Of a stretch of DNA of 40,071 nucleotides, positions 25,863 to 33,709 are shown one piece after another (positions within the stretch are counted from its first letter, which is position 1; each line of letters begins with the position of its first letter). The notes below the pieces were generated by a model. That model searched no databases, was not told the DNA's origin, and saw only the letters and a program-made list of their open reading frames with translations. Source of the DNA: Ochrovirga pacifica. GTDB taxonomy: Bacteria; Bacteroidota; Bacteroidia; Flavobacteriales; Flavobacteriaceae. The translations under genes were made by a program, and so were the position numbers. Where the stretch lies: assembly GCF_000220525.1 (NCBI RefSeq), contig NZ_AFPK01000022.1, forward strand, positions 1 through 40,071. The letters are read 5' to 3'.

Positions 25863-27107
25863 TTATTTCTTCTGATAATATCTTACGTAATCCACCTTCA
25901 TGCTTTTCCCATCCAAATCGTCTTTTAACACTCCGTGCCATTTGATCAAAGCCAAACTTAACCAAATAGGAGTTTCACTGTAACAAAATTCGTTTTTGGT
26001 TCTTCTTAACTCTTTACCATCAAAATAAAACACCAACTCATCCTTGTTCCACTCCAAACCATATGTATGGAATTCTTCAGAGAAATCATTGTCTGCACCT
26101 GCATCTAACACAGATATATCTCGCCATTTTCCATCTTTTAAATATTGTACTTTGTATTGATGAATCAAGCTACGCCAGTTTTTGTTCTTATCTCTCCATC
26201 CGTTGGTAAATTGAATACAGCCTACTTTTATGGGCTGTTTCCATTCAAACTCTACCCATTTGTCTCCTTTTTGTTGGGTACTCCAAGAGCTAAACGGATT
26301 TCCATCTACCAAATTAGATTCTGAGGCTTTTTTACTAAATGATCCACTAGAACTGATGGTTGCATCTTTTGATCTGGCATAATTGATCAAACCAGGAATG
26401 TCTTGATCGGCAGTTGGAGACAGCACCTCTGGATATTCTCCAGATTCTATAACATTGTACACACGAAATTCTCCTATATTAAATCTTGAACTGTTGTGAG
26501 ACACAAAACGTATTTTTTGAGTTTCTACGGGTAATTCTAATTGAATGGAGTAAGCAGGTTTTGCTCCAAAGTAAAACTGCTTGCTATAACTAGGATGTTT
26601 CTTTTTTCCGTTAGGCAATACAGTAATATCTGACCAATTGTGGATATTGGTACTTACTTCGTTAGGATAATGTCCTTCGTTGATATCTATTTCAAATATT
26701 TTTCCTTCCGAAGGTTCTTTTCTTGGTTTGGTCATCAACCAAAAAGAGTTGTTGGTAGCCTCACCGCCCGCATATTTGTATCGACATTCAAAATATCCAT
26801 ACTTGAATTTTTTCTTTGTCCAAACACTCCCAGCGGTCCAATCTTGACCACCTCTTTTTTCTTTACGAATATCCAAATGCAATTCTCCATTTCTCACTAC
26901 AGCATTCTCTCTCCATCGGCTACAGTATAAGTTAAAACTAGAATGATTGGCAGATTCCCACTGTTTATCTAGGTCTTTATTTTCATAGTTAAAATCATCC
27001 TCCCAAGCCAATTTCCAATCACTGTAATCAAATGTGGATGCGTTTTTTTGGGCATGTAATAATGAGCTTGTTAAGAACAGAGCTCCCGCTATATTTTTTA
27101 AATTCAT
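25863..27107 (-). CDS. GH16 endo-hydrolase with an inserted discoidin-like domain
   Basis: The 414-residue protein has a signal peptide (1-19, LLHAQ). The GH16 jelly-roll opens with WKLAWEDDFNYENKDLDKQW (31-50) and reaches the catalytic EIDINE (Glu139, Asp141, Glu144; nucleophile, helper, acid/base). At about residue 176 the fold is interrupted by roughly 160 residues that look like F5/8-type C (discoidin/CBM32-like) sequence: FRVYNV, ESNLVDGNPFSSWS, WVEFEWKQPIKVGCIQFTNGW and YKVQYLKDGKWRDI. The GH16 strands then resume with EEFHTYGLEWNKDELVFYFDG and end with MKVDYVRYYQ. It is followed downstream by GH3 after 18 bases. Likely an endo-acting galactanase or similar; the subfamily was not identified. 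Its sister at 31253-32563 has the same design. Confidence 0.88.
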   Translation of the reverse strand: MNLKNIAGALFLTSSLLHAQKNASTFDYSDWKLAWEDDFNYENKDLDKQWESANHSSFNLYCSRWRENAVVRNGELHLDIRKEKRGGQDWTAGSVWTKKKFKYGYFECRYKYAGGEATNNSFWLMTKPRKEPSEGKIFEIDINEGHYPNEVSTNIHNWSDITVLPNGKKKHPSYSKQFYFGAKPAYSIQLELPVETQKIRFVSHNSSRFNIGEFRVYNVIESGEYPEVLSPTADQDIPGLINYARSKDATISSSGSFSKKASESNLVDGNPFSSWSTQQKGDKWVEFEWKQPIKVGCIQFTNGWRDKNKNWRSLIHQYKVQYLKDGKWRDISVLDAGADNDFSEEFHTYGLEWNKDELVFYFDGKELRRTKNEFCYSETPIWLSLALIKWHGVLKDDLDGKSMKVDYVRYYQKK

Positions 27108-27123
27108 AGCTATTGTGTATTAA

Positions 27124-28566
27124 TTAATGTAACAATTCTTTTTCCCATGCTTCTACCAAAGTTTTGTAACTCGCAGTAGGCGTAAGTCCTTTGTGCATTT
27201 TAGAAACCGCGTTGCTGTAATATTTTTGTGAACCATCTATTCCTTTTTGTCTTGCGGTCTCTGTTTCGGGAACATTGTTTTTTTCAGCCTCAGCCAATTC
27301 TTTCTTCAATGTTATCAATAGTTTTTTCTGAATTTTTGCATACTTTTTTTCTCCCACCAAATTGTGAAATTCTGAAGGGTCTTTCTTTAAATCAAACAAC
27401 TCGAATTCTGGTTTGCTTTCAGCCATAAACTGATTGTAAGGTGCTGGCAATTCTCCTTTGCTATGCAAATAATGATACAAAGCAAAAGCAGGGTATTGCA
27501 ATTTTTTATAACTACTTACTTGCATCCAAGATCGGTCATAGGTTCTATTCCAAATTAGCTTGTAACGTCCATCGGTAATGCTTCGTAAATTTTCTACGGC
27601 ATCTCCGGTACGCTGTCTAAATCCAAATACATAATCTCGTTTTTCGCATTGTTTTCCTAAAAACACTTTTCCATATAAAGCATAAGGAGCTTTTAAGTTA
27701 CTTATAGCCAAAGTAGTAGCTGCTACATCTACCAAGCTTACCAAACGTTTGTCTTTTTTTCCTGCCTTTAATTGGTTTGGCCAACGAACGATTAAAGGTA
27801 TTCTCAAACCTCCTTCGTACAAAAACTGTTTGTCCCTTAAATGCGGACGTCCATGATCCCCAAAAAAGAAAACCACGGTGTTTTCTGCCAATCCATCTTC
27901 TTCTAACTGTGCCAATACTTGCCCAACTACCTTATCACAATGTTGCACAGATTCTAAATACTTAGCCCAGTCGGCACGTAACAATGGATGATCTAAATAT
28001 TCTTTAGGCAAACGTACTTTGTCTGGATCTACAGGATGTTCTTTGTCATACACAAACGCACGGTGCGGATATTTGATCTGTACTTGTGCAAAAAAAGGTT
28101 GTCCTGGTTTTCTTTGTCTCCAGTGTGTTCCATCGTATTTGATATCTGGAGAAAAATTATAATCTTTTTTTCCCATCGTTTTCATCAAAGTCAACCCCGA
28201 TCCATTGGAAACAAAATAACCTGCTTGTTTAAAAAAATCAGTAATCGGTTTGATATTATTTGGCAATTCTTTACGTTCCATTGTCCTGTGATTTTCAGCA
28301 TTAATGGCTGTAGGATACATGGCCGTAATCTGAGATGACCTACTAGAAGAACACACAGGTGCATTGGCATAGGCATTGGAATACATTCTCCCTTCTGCTG
28401 CTAGTTGATCTATATTTGGTGTTTTTACTTCTGGTTCTCCATAACAGGCTACCTCTCTACCCAAATCATCTGAATTGATCCATAGAATGTTCAAGGGCTT
28501 TTCTTGTGCATGTATTGTTACCATTCCCAAAAGAAATGCTGCTATGTGTTTTTTAAACTTCTTCAT
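27124..28566 (-). CDS. Family S1 sulfatase with CSSSR signature
   Basis: The 480-residue protein has a signal peptide (about 1-20, TIHAQ). It shows metal-binding Asp33-Asp34 in INSDDLGR and formylglycine Cys72 in the signature CSSSR (72-76), in which Ser replaces the usual Pro or Ala of CxPxR; this variant is known among active S1 sulfatases. VVFFFGDHGRPHLRDK carries the second metal-ligand motif. The C-terminal subdomain ends with YKTLVEAWEKEL. Substrate is unknown; a monosaccharide or oligosaccharide sulfate ester in the periplasm is the natural guess. It lies in a very tight run: 3 bases from the GH16 upstream and 16 from the GH16 downstream. Confidence 0.92.
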   Translation of the reverse strand: MKKFKKHIAAFLLGMVTIHAQEKPLNILWINSDDLGREVACYGEPEVKTPNIDQLAAEGRMYSNAYANAPVCSSSRSSQITAMYPTAINAENHRTMERKELPNNIKPITDFFKQAGYFVSNGSGLTLMKTMGKKDYNFSPDIKYDGTHWRQRKPGQPFFAQVQIKYPHRAFVYDKEHPVDPDKVRLPKEYLDHPLLRADWAKYLESVQHCDKVVGQVLAQLEEDGLAENTVVFFFGDHGRPHLRDKQFLYEGGLRIPLIVRWPNQLKAGKKDKRLVSLVDVAATTLAISNLKAPYALYGKVFLGKQCEKRDYVFGFRQRTGDAVENLRSITDGRYKLIWNRTYDRSWMQVSSYKKLQYPAFALYHYLHSKGELPAPYNQFMAESKPEFELFDLKKDPSEFHNLVGEKKYAKIQKKLLITLKKELAEAEKNNVPETETARQKGIDGSQKYYSNAVSKMHKGLTPTASYKTLVEAWEKELLH

Positions 28567-28569
28567 GTA

Positions 28570-29502
28570 CTATTTTTTTAAATCATAAAAATGAAACCAA
28601 TCTACTTCAAAAGTACATTCGGTAATTTGTTCTTCGGTAACAGCTGCTTTTCCTTGTGGCATGTACAGATTTCCTATATACCAATACAATGGTTTTACAG
28701 CCTTTTTAGGCACGGTTCTTAAACTTGGTTTTACGTTATTATCTGTAAAGTGAATTCGGTGTCCAACAGGCACCCACTCTCCTTCGTCTACCAACCATAA
28801 TTGCAAATAATCTGGATGGTATTCCATCCCCATGGTTTGCCACTCATTAAAACCGTAAGAACCGATTACCTTGCCTTTGTATTTGTCTTTTTTCCCATCG
28901 GTCATCATGGCTTTTCTCCAACCAAACTTTTTACCTAATTTGTTTACTTTAGCTCGTTTCTTAATTGAATCTACCCATATATAGGCTGGAGCATCTGCAT
29001 TCCAATCCGTCCCGCTGGCTTTCCAAGTAGAGAATTCCATAATGTCAATTTCCATCCAACTATCTCCTTTGCCACTGGTATAGGGCACTTTGCCTTTTTG
29101 AGTATCATCCAACGATCCCCAAACCGAAGGATGCCATACATTTTTTCCCTCTTCGTGAATTCCCGTTGTTTTCCATCGAAATGCGTAAAATCCATATTGA
29201 AAATAGTTGTTGGATACAATTCCTCCTGCTTTTTTTTCATGTTTACGTCCAAAACAAATCAACTTTCCGTCCTTTTCTTGTACGTATTCTTTTCCTGTAG
29301 CCAACCCTTTTCGCCAAGGTTTGGGCTGACGGTAATGCCATTTACTGGCATCAAACTTATGGTGTTTTCTATCCGCATTAAATTCGTCTGAATAACGAGG
29401 ATTCGCTTCAGTTTCATACGTATGTTCTAACGACTTTGGCAAATGTTGTGCATGGGTCGCAACAGCTATCAAACAAATAAATAAATATCTTTTTTTCATC
29501 AT
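28570..29502 (-). CDS. Compact GH16 endo-hydrolase (agarase/porphyranase-like)
   Basis: The 310-residue protein has a signal peptide (about 1-18, ATHAQ) and a single GH16 domain with no insertion, unlike its two neighbours. The catalytic motif is EIDIME (Glu151, Asp153, Glu156) in GDSWMEIDIMEFSTW. YSDEFNADRKHHKFDASKW at the N-terminus and WQTMGMEYHPDYLQLWLVD at about 220 are the usual bordering strands. The long EF loop and W-rich strands (YAFRWKTTGIHEEGKNVWHPSVWG) are like those of agarase, porphyranase and carrageenase branches. Family GH16 cleaves beta-linkages with retention. The exact subfamily could not be told by eye, so agar, porphyran and furcellaran remain open. It sits between sulfatase and GH2, 1 base from the latter. 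Confidence 0.88.
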   Translation of the reverse strand: MMKKRYLFICLIAVATHAQHLPKSLEHTYETEANPRYSDEFNADRKHHKFDASKWHYRQPKPWRKGLATGKEYVQEKDGKLICFGRKHEKKAGGIVSNNYFQYGFYAFRWKTTGIHEEGKNVWHPSVWGSLDDTQKGKVPYTSGKGDSWMEIDIMEFSTWKASGTDWNADAPAYIWVDSIKKRAKVNKLGKKFGWRKAMMTDGKKDKYKGKVIGSYGFNEWQTMGMEYHPDYLQLWLVDEGEWVPVGHRIHFTDNNVKPSLRTVPKKAVKPLYWYIGNLYMPQGKAAVTEEQITECTFEVDWFHFYDLKK

Positions 29503-29503
29503 C

Positions 29504-31249
29504 TTAGTTTTCTAACCAATACTTGTACACTTCTTTTAACTGTTTATATGCTTTTTTCTTTTCTCTGCGTTCACTTACAATTCCCCATTCTCTAAAACCA
29601 GATTCGGGGGTTCCTTTGTAATCACTACGATAATCGTTGTAACTCCACAAAGAAAGTCCCGTAACATATGGGTACTCTTTTAGTTGTTTCATCCAATCCA
29701 CCAACTCTTGTTTTAGTTCTGCATTAGGAGCAGGCCCAATTTGTCCTCGCCCTATTTCTGACAAGAAAATGGGTTTGTTTGGAAATCTGTTGTGTACTTT
29801 TTCTACAATTTTTAGGGCATGACCATAACTATTTACCGATAAAAAATCGACCTTTTCATAAGGTTCATTTCCTATAATTCCTCCTTGATAAGCAGTATTA
29901 CTTACATAAGTTCTCAATCGGGTACTGTCTAAAGACTTCACATAATCTAACATCTGATTGGCATAGCCGTATTGATTTGTAGTTAAATGTTGTTTCCCCC
30001 ATTTAGGTTGATCTGTTCTCAGTTCGTTCCCCACACTCCAAGCCACTACCGATGGATGGTTGAAATCTCTTTCTACCAATTTTTTCATCCATTGATGTGT
30101 TAATGGATTGTTGGGAACTGAATTTGGATCTACCGAACCCCAAACTGGAATTTCTTCTACTAGTAAGAATCCATTTTTGTCGCAAAACTCCAAAATGTTT
30201 TCTGATAGAGGTGCGTGCATCAACCTTGAAAAACGACCTCCCAAAGCCATAATGTCTTTCATATCTTGTATTACCAAAGCATCAGGCTCAGTATTTCCAT
30301 AGTCTGGATGGTCGTGAACACGGTTCAGCCCATGCAATCGTACAGCTTTATTGTTTAAGAAAAACTGTGTGCCTCTTACTTCAAACTTTCGAATTCCAAA
30401 ATTGTCTGTCGCTTCATCCAATAATTTATCTCCAATCAAAACATCCGTTTTTAGTGAGTACAATTTTGGATGGTCTAAATCCCACAACGTATAGGTTGAC
30501 AGCTCTTTTTGAAAATGAATGACTTTGGTACTTACAGAGTTCGCAGCCAATAAAATCGTTTCTGGCTCTAATTCCTCTGATGCTAAACTTGTGTGCAGTG
30601 CCACTTTTTGAGCGTGGCTTTGGGTATTTTCTAAAGTATATTTAATGGTAAAATTCGCTTTGTTGTTTTCAAAATTAGGTACTGCCGCTATGTGTTGCTG
30701 CTGTAGTCGCACCGACTCATCAGCAAACAATGTTACTTTTCTGCTAATACCTCCCCAAGCCCACCAAGCTCCTCTTCGAATGGTATTGTCTGCCATTACC
30801 ACCAACGAATTGGGTTCGTTAAATTTTATGTATTGTGTAATATTGAACTCAAAAGGTAAATACCCTCCTACATTTTTTCCCAAATATTGTCCATTTAACC
30901 AAACCTTTGCTGTTTGATAGACAGCATCAAACTTTAAGCGAATTTGTTTGTTATCCCAACCTTCTGGTGCCTGGAAGCTTTTTTGATAATAACCTTTTCC
31001 TTTATAGGTACTATAACGCTCCGTAGTATCCCAATTCCCTGGTACTTTTAAGGTATCCCATTCTGTAAAATTCTCTTTCAATACTGATGCTTCTGTAAGT
31101 TCATTTGAGGCCAAAAACTGCCAAGTCCCGTTTAAGGATACTTGTGTATTGTAAACAGCCTTTTGTGATGCTCCTTTTTGTTTAGAGTCACAGGCAACCA
31201 AAAACATCATTGCCATAAGTGTACAAAATGTACCTACTAACCTTCTCAT
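29504..31249 (-). CDS. Compact GH2 beta-glycosidase lipoprotein
   Basis: The 581-residue protein has a lipoprotein signal ending in LVAC (Cys20). It holds only the three core GH2 domains: jelly-roll (about 36-180; VSLNGTWQF, KVPGNWD, WWAWGGISR), Ig-like (180-290) and TIM barrel (290-581). Acid/base is Glu409 in WSVGNELRT and nucleophile Glu498 in IFLSEIGRG. The size is near that of beta-glucuronidases, but the C-terminal segment (NDYRSDYKGTPESGFREWG) does not show an obvious glucuronidase NxKG motif, and the larger GH2 at 33710-36760 shares a related NDYRSGYGGT. So beta-galactosidase or another activity is as likely. Spacers of 1 and 3 bases to the GH16 genes on each side show tight co-transcription. 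Confidence 0.9.
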   Translation of the reverse strand: MRRLVGTFCTLMAMMFLVACDSKQKGASQKAVYNTQVSLNGTWQFLASNELTEASVLKENFTEWDTLKVPGNWDTTERYSTYKGKGYYQKSFQAPEGWDNKQIRLKFDAVYQTAKVWLNGQYLGKNVGGYLPFEFNITQYIKFNEPNSLVVMADNTIRRGAWWAWGGISRKVTLFADESVRLQQQHIAAVPNFENNKANFTIKYTLENTQSHAQKVALHTSLASEELEPETILLAANSVSTKVIHFQKELSTYTLWDLDHPKLYSLKTDVLIGDKLLDEATDNFGIRKFEVRGTQFFLNNKAVRLHGLNRVHDHPDYGNTEPDALVIQDMKDIMALGGRFSRLMHAPLSENILEFCDKNGFLLVEEIPVWGSVDPNSVPNNPLTHQWMKKLVERDFNHPSVVAWSVGNELRTDQPKWGKQHLTTNQYGYANQMLDYVKSLDSTRLRTYVSNTAYQGGIIGNEPYEKVDFLSVNSYGHALKIVEKVHNRFPNKPIFLSEIGRGQIGPAPNAELKQELVDWMKQLKEYPYVTGLSLWSYNDYRSDYKGTPESGFREWGIVSERREKKKAYKQLKEVYKYWLEN

Positions 31250-31252
31250 ACT

Positions 31253-32563
31253 TTATTTCTTTTGATAATATTTTACCCAATCAATTTTCATACTTGTTCC
31301 ATCAATGGCATCGGTAACCTCTCCTGCGTGTTCTAGGATGGCTAAACTTAAATAAATATTTAACTCTTCTTTACACAACGTATTAGGTAGGGTCCTGATC
31401 AATTGATTGTCTATATAAAACTTTAGTTCATCTTCTGACCAATCCAATCCATACACATGATATTCCTCCGCATAATTGTGTGTGTTTTTCACATCAAAAT
31501 CTACCAAGGTTTTCCATTTACCATCTACCCAAGCTTCTATTTTGTAATCTGATATCAAACTATTCCAGTTCCCTTTGTTTTGCCATCCGTTTACAAACTG
31601 AACGTGCCCTATTTCTTGAGGTTCCTCCCAAGAAAACTCCAACCATTTCTCACCATTTTTTTGAGACACCCAACTCTTTTTTGTGGATTCATCAACAACA
31701 TTTTCGGGTTCAAAACCTGCTTTGTAAACACCACTTGCAGTGACCTGACTAGTTTTACTTAAGTTGACAGCATCATTAAAATCCAAAGCCAAAATATCTT
31801 GTGGATATTGGCAGTTCTCTTGTGCCTGTAACACGCTAAATTCTCGTATGTGAAAATGAGTAGCATGTTGAGATGAAAAACGAATTCGTTGGGTCGTAAT
31901 CACCTCATCAAAAGTATGTGCATAACCAGGAGAAAGTCCCGCTGTGTGATTCAACTGGTTATTTTCTGTCTTTCCATTTTTCCAATGATGTCTGTTAGTA
32001 TTCACCTCGTTTGGATAATGACCTTCGTTAATATCCAATTCACAAATCACCTCTGGATTGTTAACTCCTTTGTCTCTAGGAAACAACCAAAAAGAATTGT
32101 TGGTTCCTGCTGCACCTGCATATTTGTATTTGCATTCGTAATATCCATAGCCAAATGTTTTACGGGTCCAGATATTCCCCGTAGTCCATTGTGCTCCCCC
32201 TCTACTTTCTTTTTTTGCGATGAGTTCTAACACACCATTTTTAACAACAGCATTGTCTCTCCACCTACTTGAAAGAATATGACCACTTGGCCCATTTTGA
32301 GATATCCAATTTTTATCTAATTCTTCGTTTGAATAATCAAAATTATCTTGCCATACCAATTGCCATTGGTCTGTATCCGTTCTTTCCGAAAGTGTGACAC
32401 CTCCCTGATTATGATTTGCTTTTTCACACGTTTTTTCTTGTGATTCTTCCTTAGGAGGATCTGGAAACACTTGTGTTTCATTAGCAGAGCTACACGCCCA
32501 ACTTACACTTATGGAAAACAAGCAAAGGAAAGAATTTGGCATAATTAACTTAGATACAAACAT
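31253..32563 (-). CDS. GH16 lipoprotein with an inserted discoidin-like domain
   Basis: The 436-residue protein has a lipoprotein-type start (SVSWACSS, Cys24) and a long polar linker to about residue 64, suiting display away from the membrane. The GH16 domain starts at WQLVWQDNFDYSNEELDKNW and has catalytic ELDINE (Glu175, Asp177, Glu180). From about residue 200 to 360 the fold is interrupted by discoidin-like sequence (IREFSVLQAQ, ENVVDESTKKSWVS, WLEFSWEEPQEIGHVQFVNGW, YKIEAWVDGKWKTL). GH16 resumes with EEYHVYGLDWSEDELKFYID and ends MKIDWVKYYQ. It is a clear sister of 25863-27107, but lipid-anchored instead of released, so one may work at the cell surface and the other in the periplasm or outside. 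Enzymatic specificity unknown. Confidence 0.88.
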   Translation of the reverse strand: MFVSKLIMPNSFLCLFSISVSWACSSANETQVFPDPPKEESQEKTCEKANHNQGGVTLSERTDTDQWQLVWQDNFDYSNEELDKNWISQNGPSGHILSSRWRDNAVVKNGVLELIAKKESRGGAQWTTGNIWTRKTFGYGYYECKYKYAGAAGTNNSFWLFPRDKGVNNPEVICELDINEGHYPNEVNTNRHHWKNGKTENNQLNHTAGLSPGYAHTFDEVITTQRIRFSSQHATHFHIREFSVLQAQENCQYPQDILALDFNDAVNLSKTSQVTASGVYKAGFEPENVVDESTKKSWVSQKNGEKWLEFSWEEPQEIGHVQFVNGWQNKGNWNSLISDYKIEAWVDGKWKTLVDFDVKNTHNYAEEYHVYGLDWSEDELKFYIDNQLIRTLPNTLCKEELNIYLSLAILEHAGEVTDAIDGTSMKIDWVKYYQKK

Positions 32564-32576
32564 GGTTAGATTTTTT

Positions 32577-33698
32577 TTATTCTTTGGTAATTTTTAGCGG
32601 AATTTGAATATTAAACGAGTGACGAACGTTGTTTGCATCAATGGTATCAGCAGCACATAGCAAGGCTACAGGCTCTCCGTTTTCTCTATACACTTGTGGT
32701 CTTTCCAAATGATCAAACTTAGTTGTTGTACCATCTTCCCACGTTACAGTTCTGTCAGAGATATCAAAGTATTTCCCTTTGTTCCAAGAAATTCCATCTT
32801 CAGAATCGTAGTGCACCAAAGAAAAAATACGTTTTTTCCCTTCAAACTTAATGCGTTTTACAATAGCTCTGTATTTTCCATCTTGATACCAGATATAAGG
32901 ATCTTCTGCAGGAAAACGTTCTCCTTCAAACACAAATACTGGATCTGGAAACTTTTTAAACGGTCCTGTTGGAGAATCTGCAATGGCTACCATATGCACC
33001 ACAGGACCTCCTGCTGGTAATTTAAATTTCTTCCCTACTGCTTTGTATACCATCAATATTTTTCCATCTGCCATTTCACATACCGACGGATTTGAAGTCA
33101 TCAACGCATCATGTGCATTTTCATCCGTATGGTTAATGTCTAATACTGGTTTGTCCATTCTCGTCCACGGTCCATTAGGAGAATCTGCCACAGCCACCCC
33201 AATTCTCTGATTGTTTCTGTGTTGCCAATTGATTTTTTGTTTTCCAGGCACACTTACTATTTTTTTATCTCCTGTATTTCCCATATAGTACAGGTAATAC
33301 TTTCCTTTTATTTTTAATATGGTAGGATTGTGAGTGGTAGATCCATCCCAAAACTGACGACCTCTGTCTGCCAACGCCACGTCTTTAAATGTAAAAGGAC
33401 CATATGGAGTTGGAGCGGTTGCATGGGCTATTTCTGAATAGTTTACCCATTCCCAACCAATATCTTTAGGCCATCTAGAGTAAAACATATGGTACAATCC
33501 ATCTTCACCTTTTACCAAAGATCCTCCCCAAACACTCAAACCTTCTTCTTTAAAAACAGCTGACTTCGCAACTTTTCCAAATTCAATTTTGTAATGCTCA
33601 ACTTTCGTACTGTCTTTTTTTTCTGCTTCTTTTTCTTTTTTAGCTCCACAAGCTACCAACAAGGCTGCAATAGCTATCGTTTTTACAATTGATTTCAT
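32577..33698 (-). CDS. Clan-F-like beta-propeller glycosidase lipoprotein, function unknown
   Basis: I place the start at ATG 33696-33698 (373 residues). It gives a lipoprotein signal MKSIVKTIAIAALLVACG (Cys17) and a gap of 11 bases from the GH2 stop; a longer form would overlap that gene. The rest is a five-bladed propeller of the GH43/GH32/GH117 kind with FYSRWPKD, NYSEIAHATA, FWDGSTTHNPTILKIKGKYYLYYMGN, NQRIGVAVADSPNGPW, MVAIADSPTGPF, FPAEDPYIWYQDGKY and FDHLERPQVY. It matches the N-terminal half of the fusion at 19737-22028 blade for blade. No SxAxxR motif is present. Likely an exo-glycosidase, but of no family I can name with confidence. Confidence 0.8.
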   Translation of the reverse strand: MKSIVKTIAIAALLVACGAKKEKEAEKKDSTKVEHYKIEFGKVAKSAVFKEEGLSVWGGSLVKGEDGLYHMFYSRWPKDIGWEWVNYSEIAHATAPTPYGPFTFKDVALADRGRQFWDGSTTHNPTILKIKGKYYLYYMGNTGDKKIVSVPGKQKINWQHRNNQRIGVAVADSPNGPWTRMDKPVLDINHTDENAHDALMTSNPSVCEMADGKILMVYKAVGKKFKLPAGGPVVHMVAIADSPTGPFKKFPDPVFVFEGERFPAEDPYIWYQDGKYRAIVKRIKFEGKKRIFSLVHYDSEDGISWNKGKYFDISDRTVTWEDGTTTKFDHLERPQVYRENGEPVALLCAADTIDANNVRHSFNIQIPLKITKE

Positions 33699-33709
33699 TT
33701 CTATTTGGT

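Noticed and set aside
29504..31249. Assigning beta-glucuronidase because of size and the presence of uxaC
   Set aside because: The expected glucuronidase NxKG motif is not evident and the C-terminal segment resembles the other GH2 of the locus.
31253..32563. Possibility that the GH16 genes with insertions are two separate proteins fused by sequencing error
   Set aside because: Two independent genes show the same insertion point and both keep one frame throughout, so the architecture is real.
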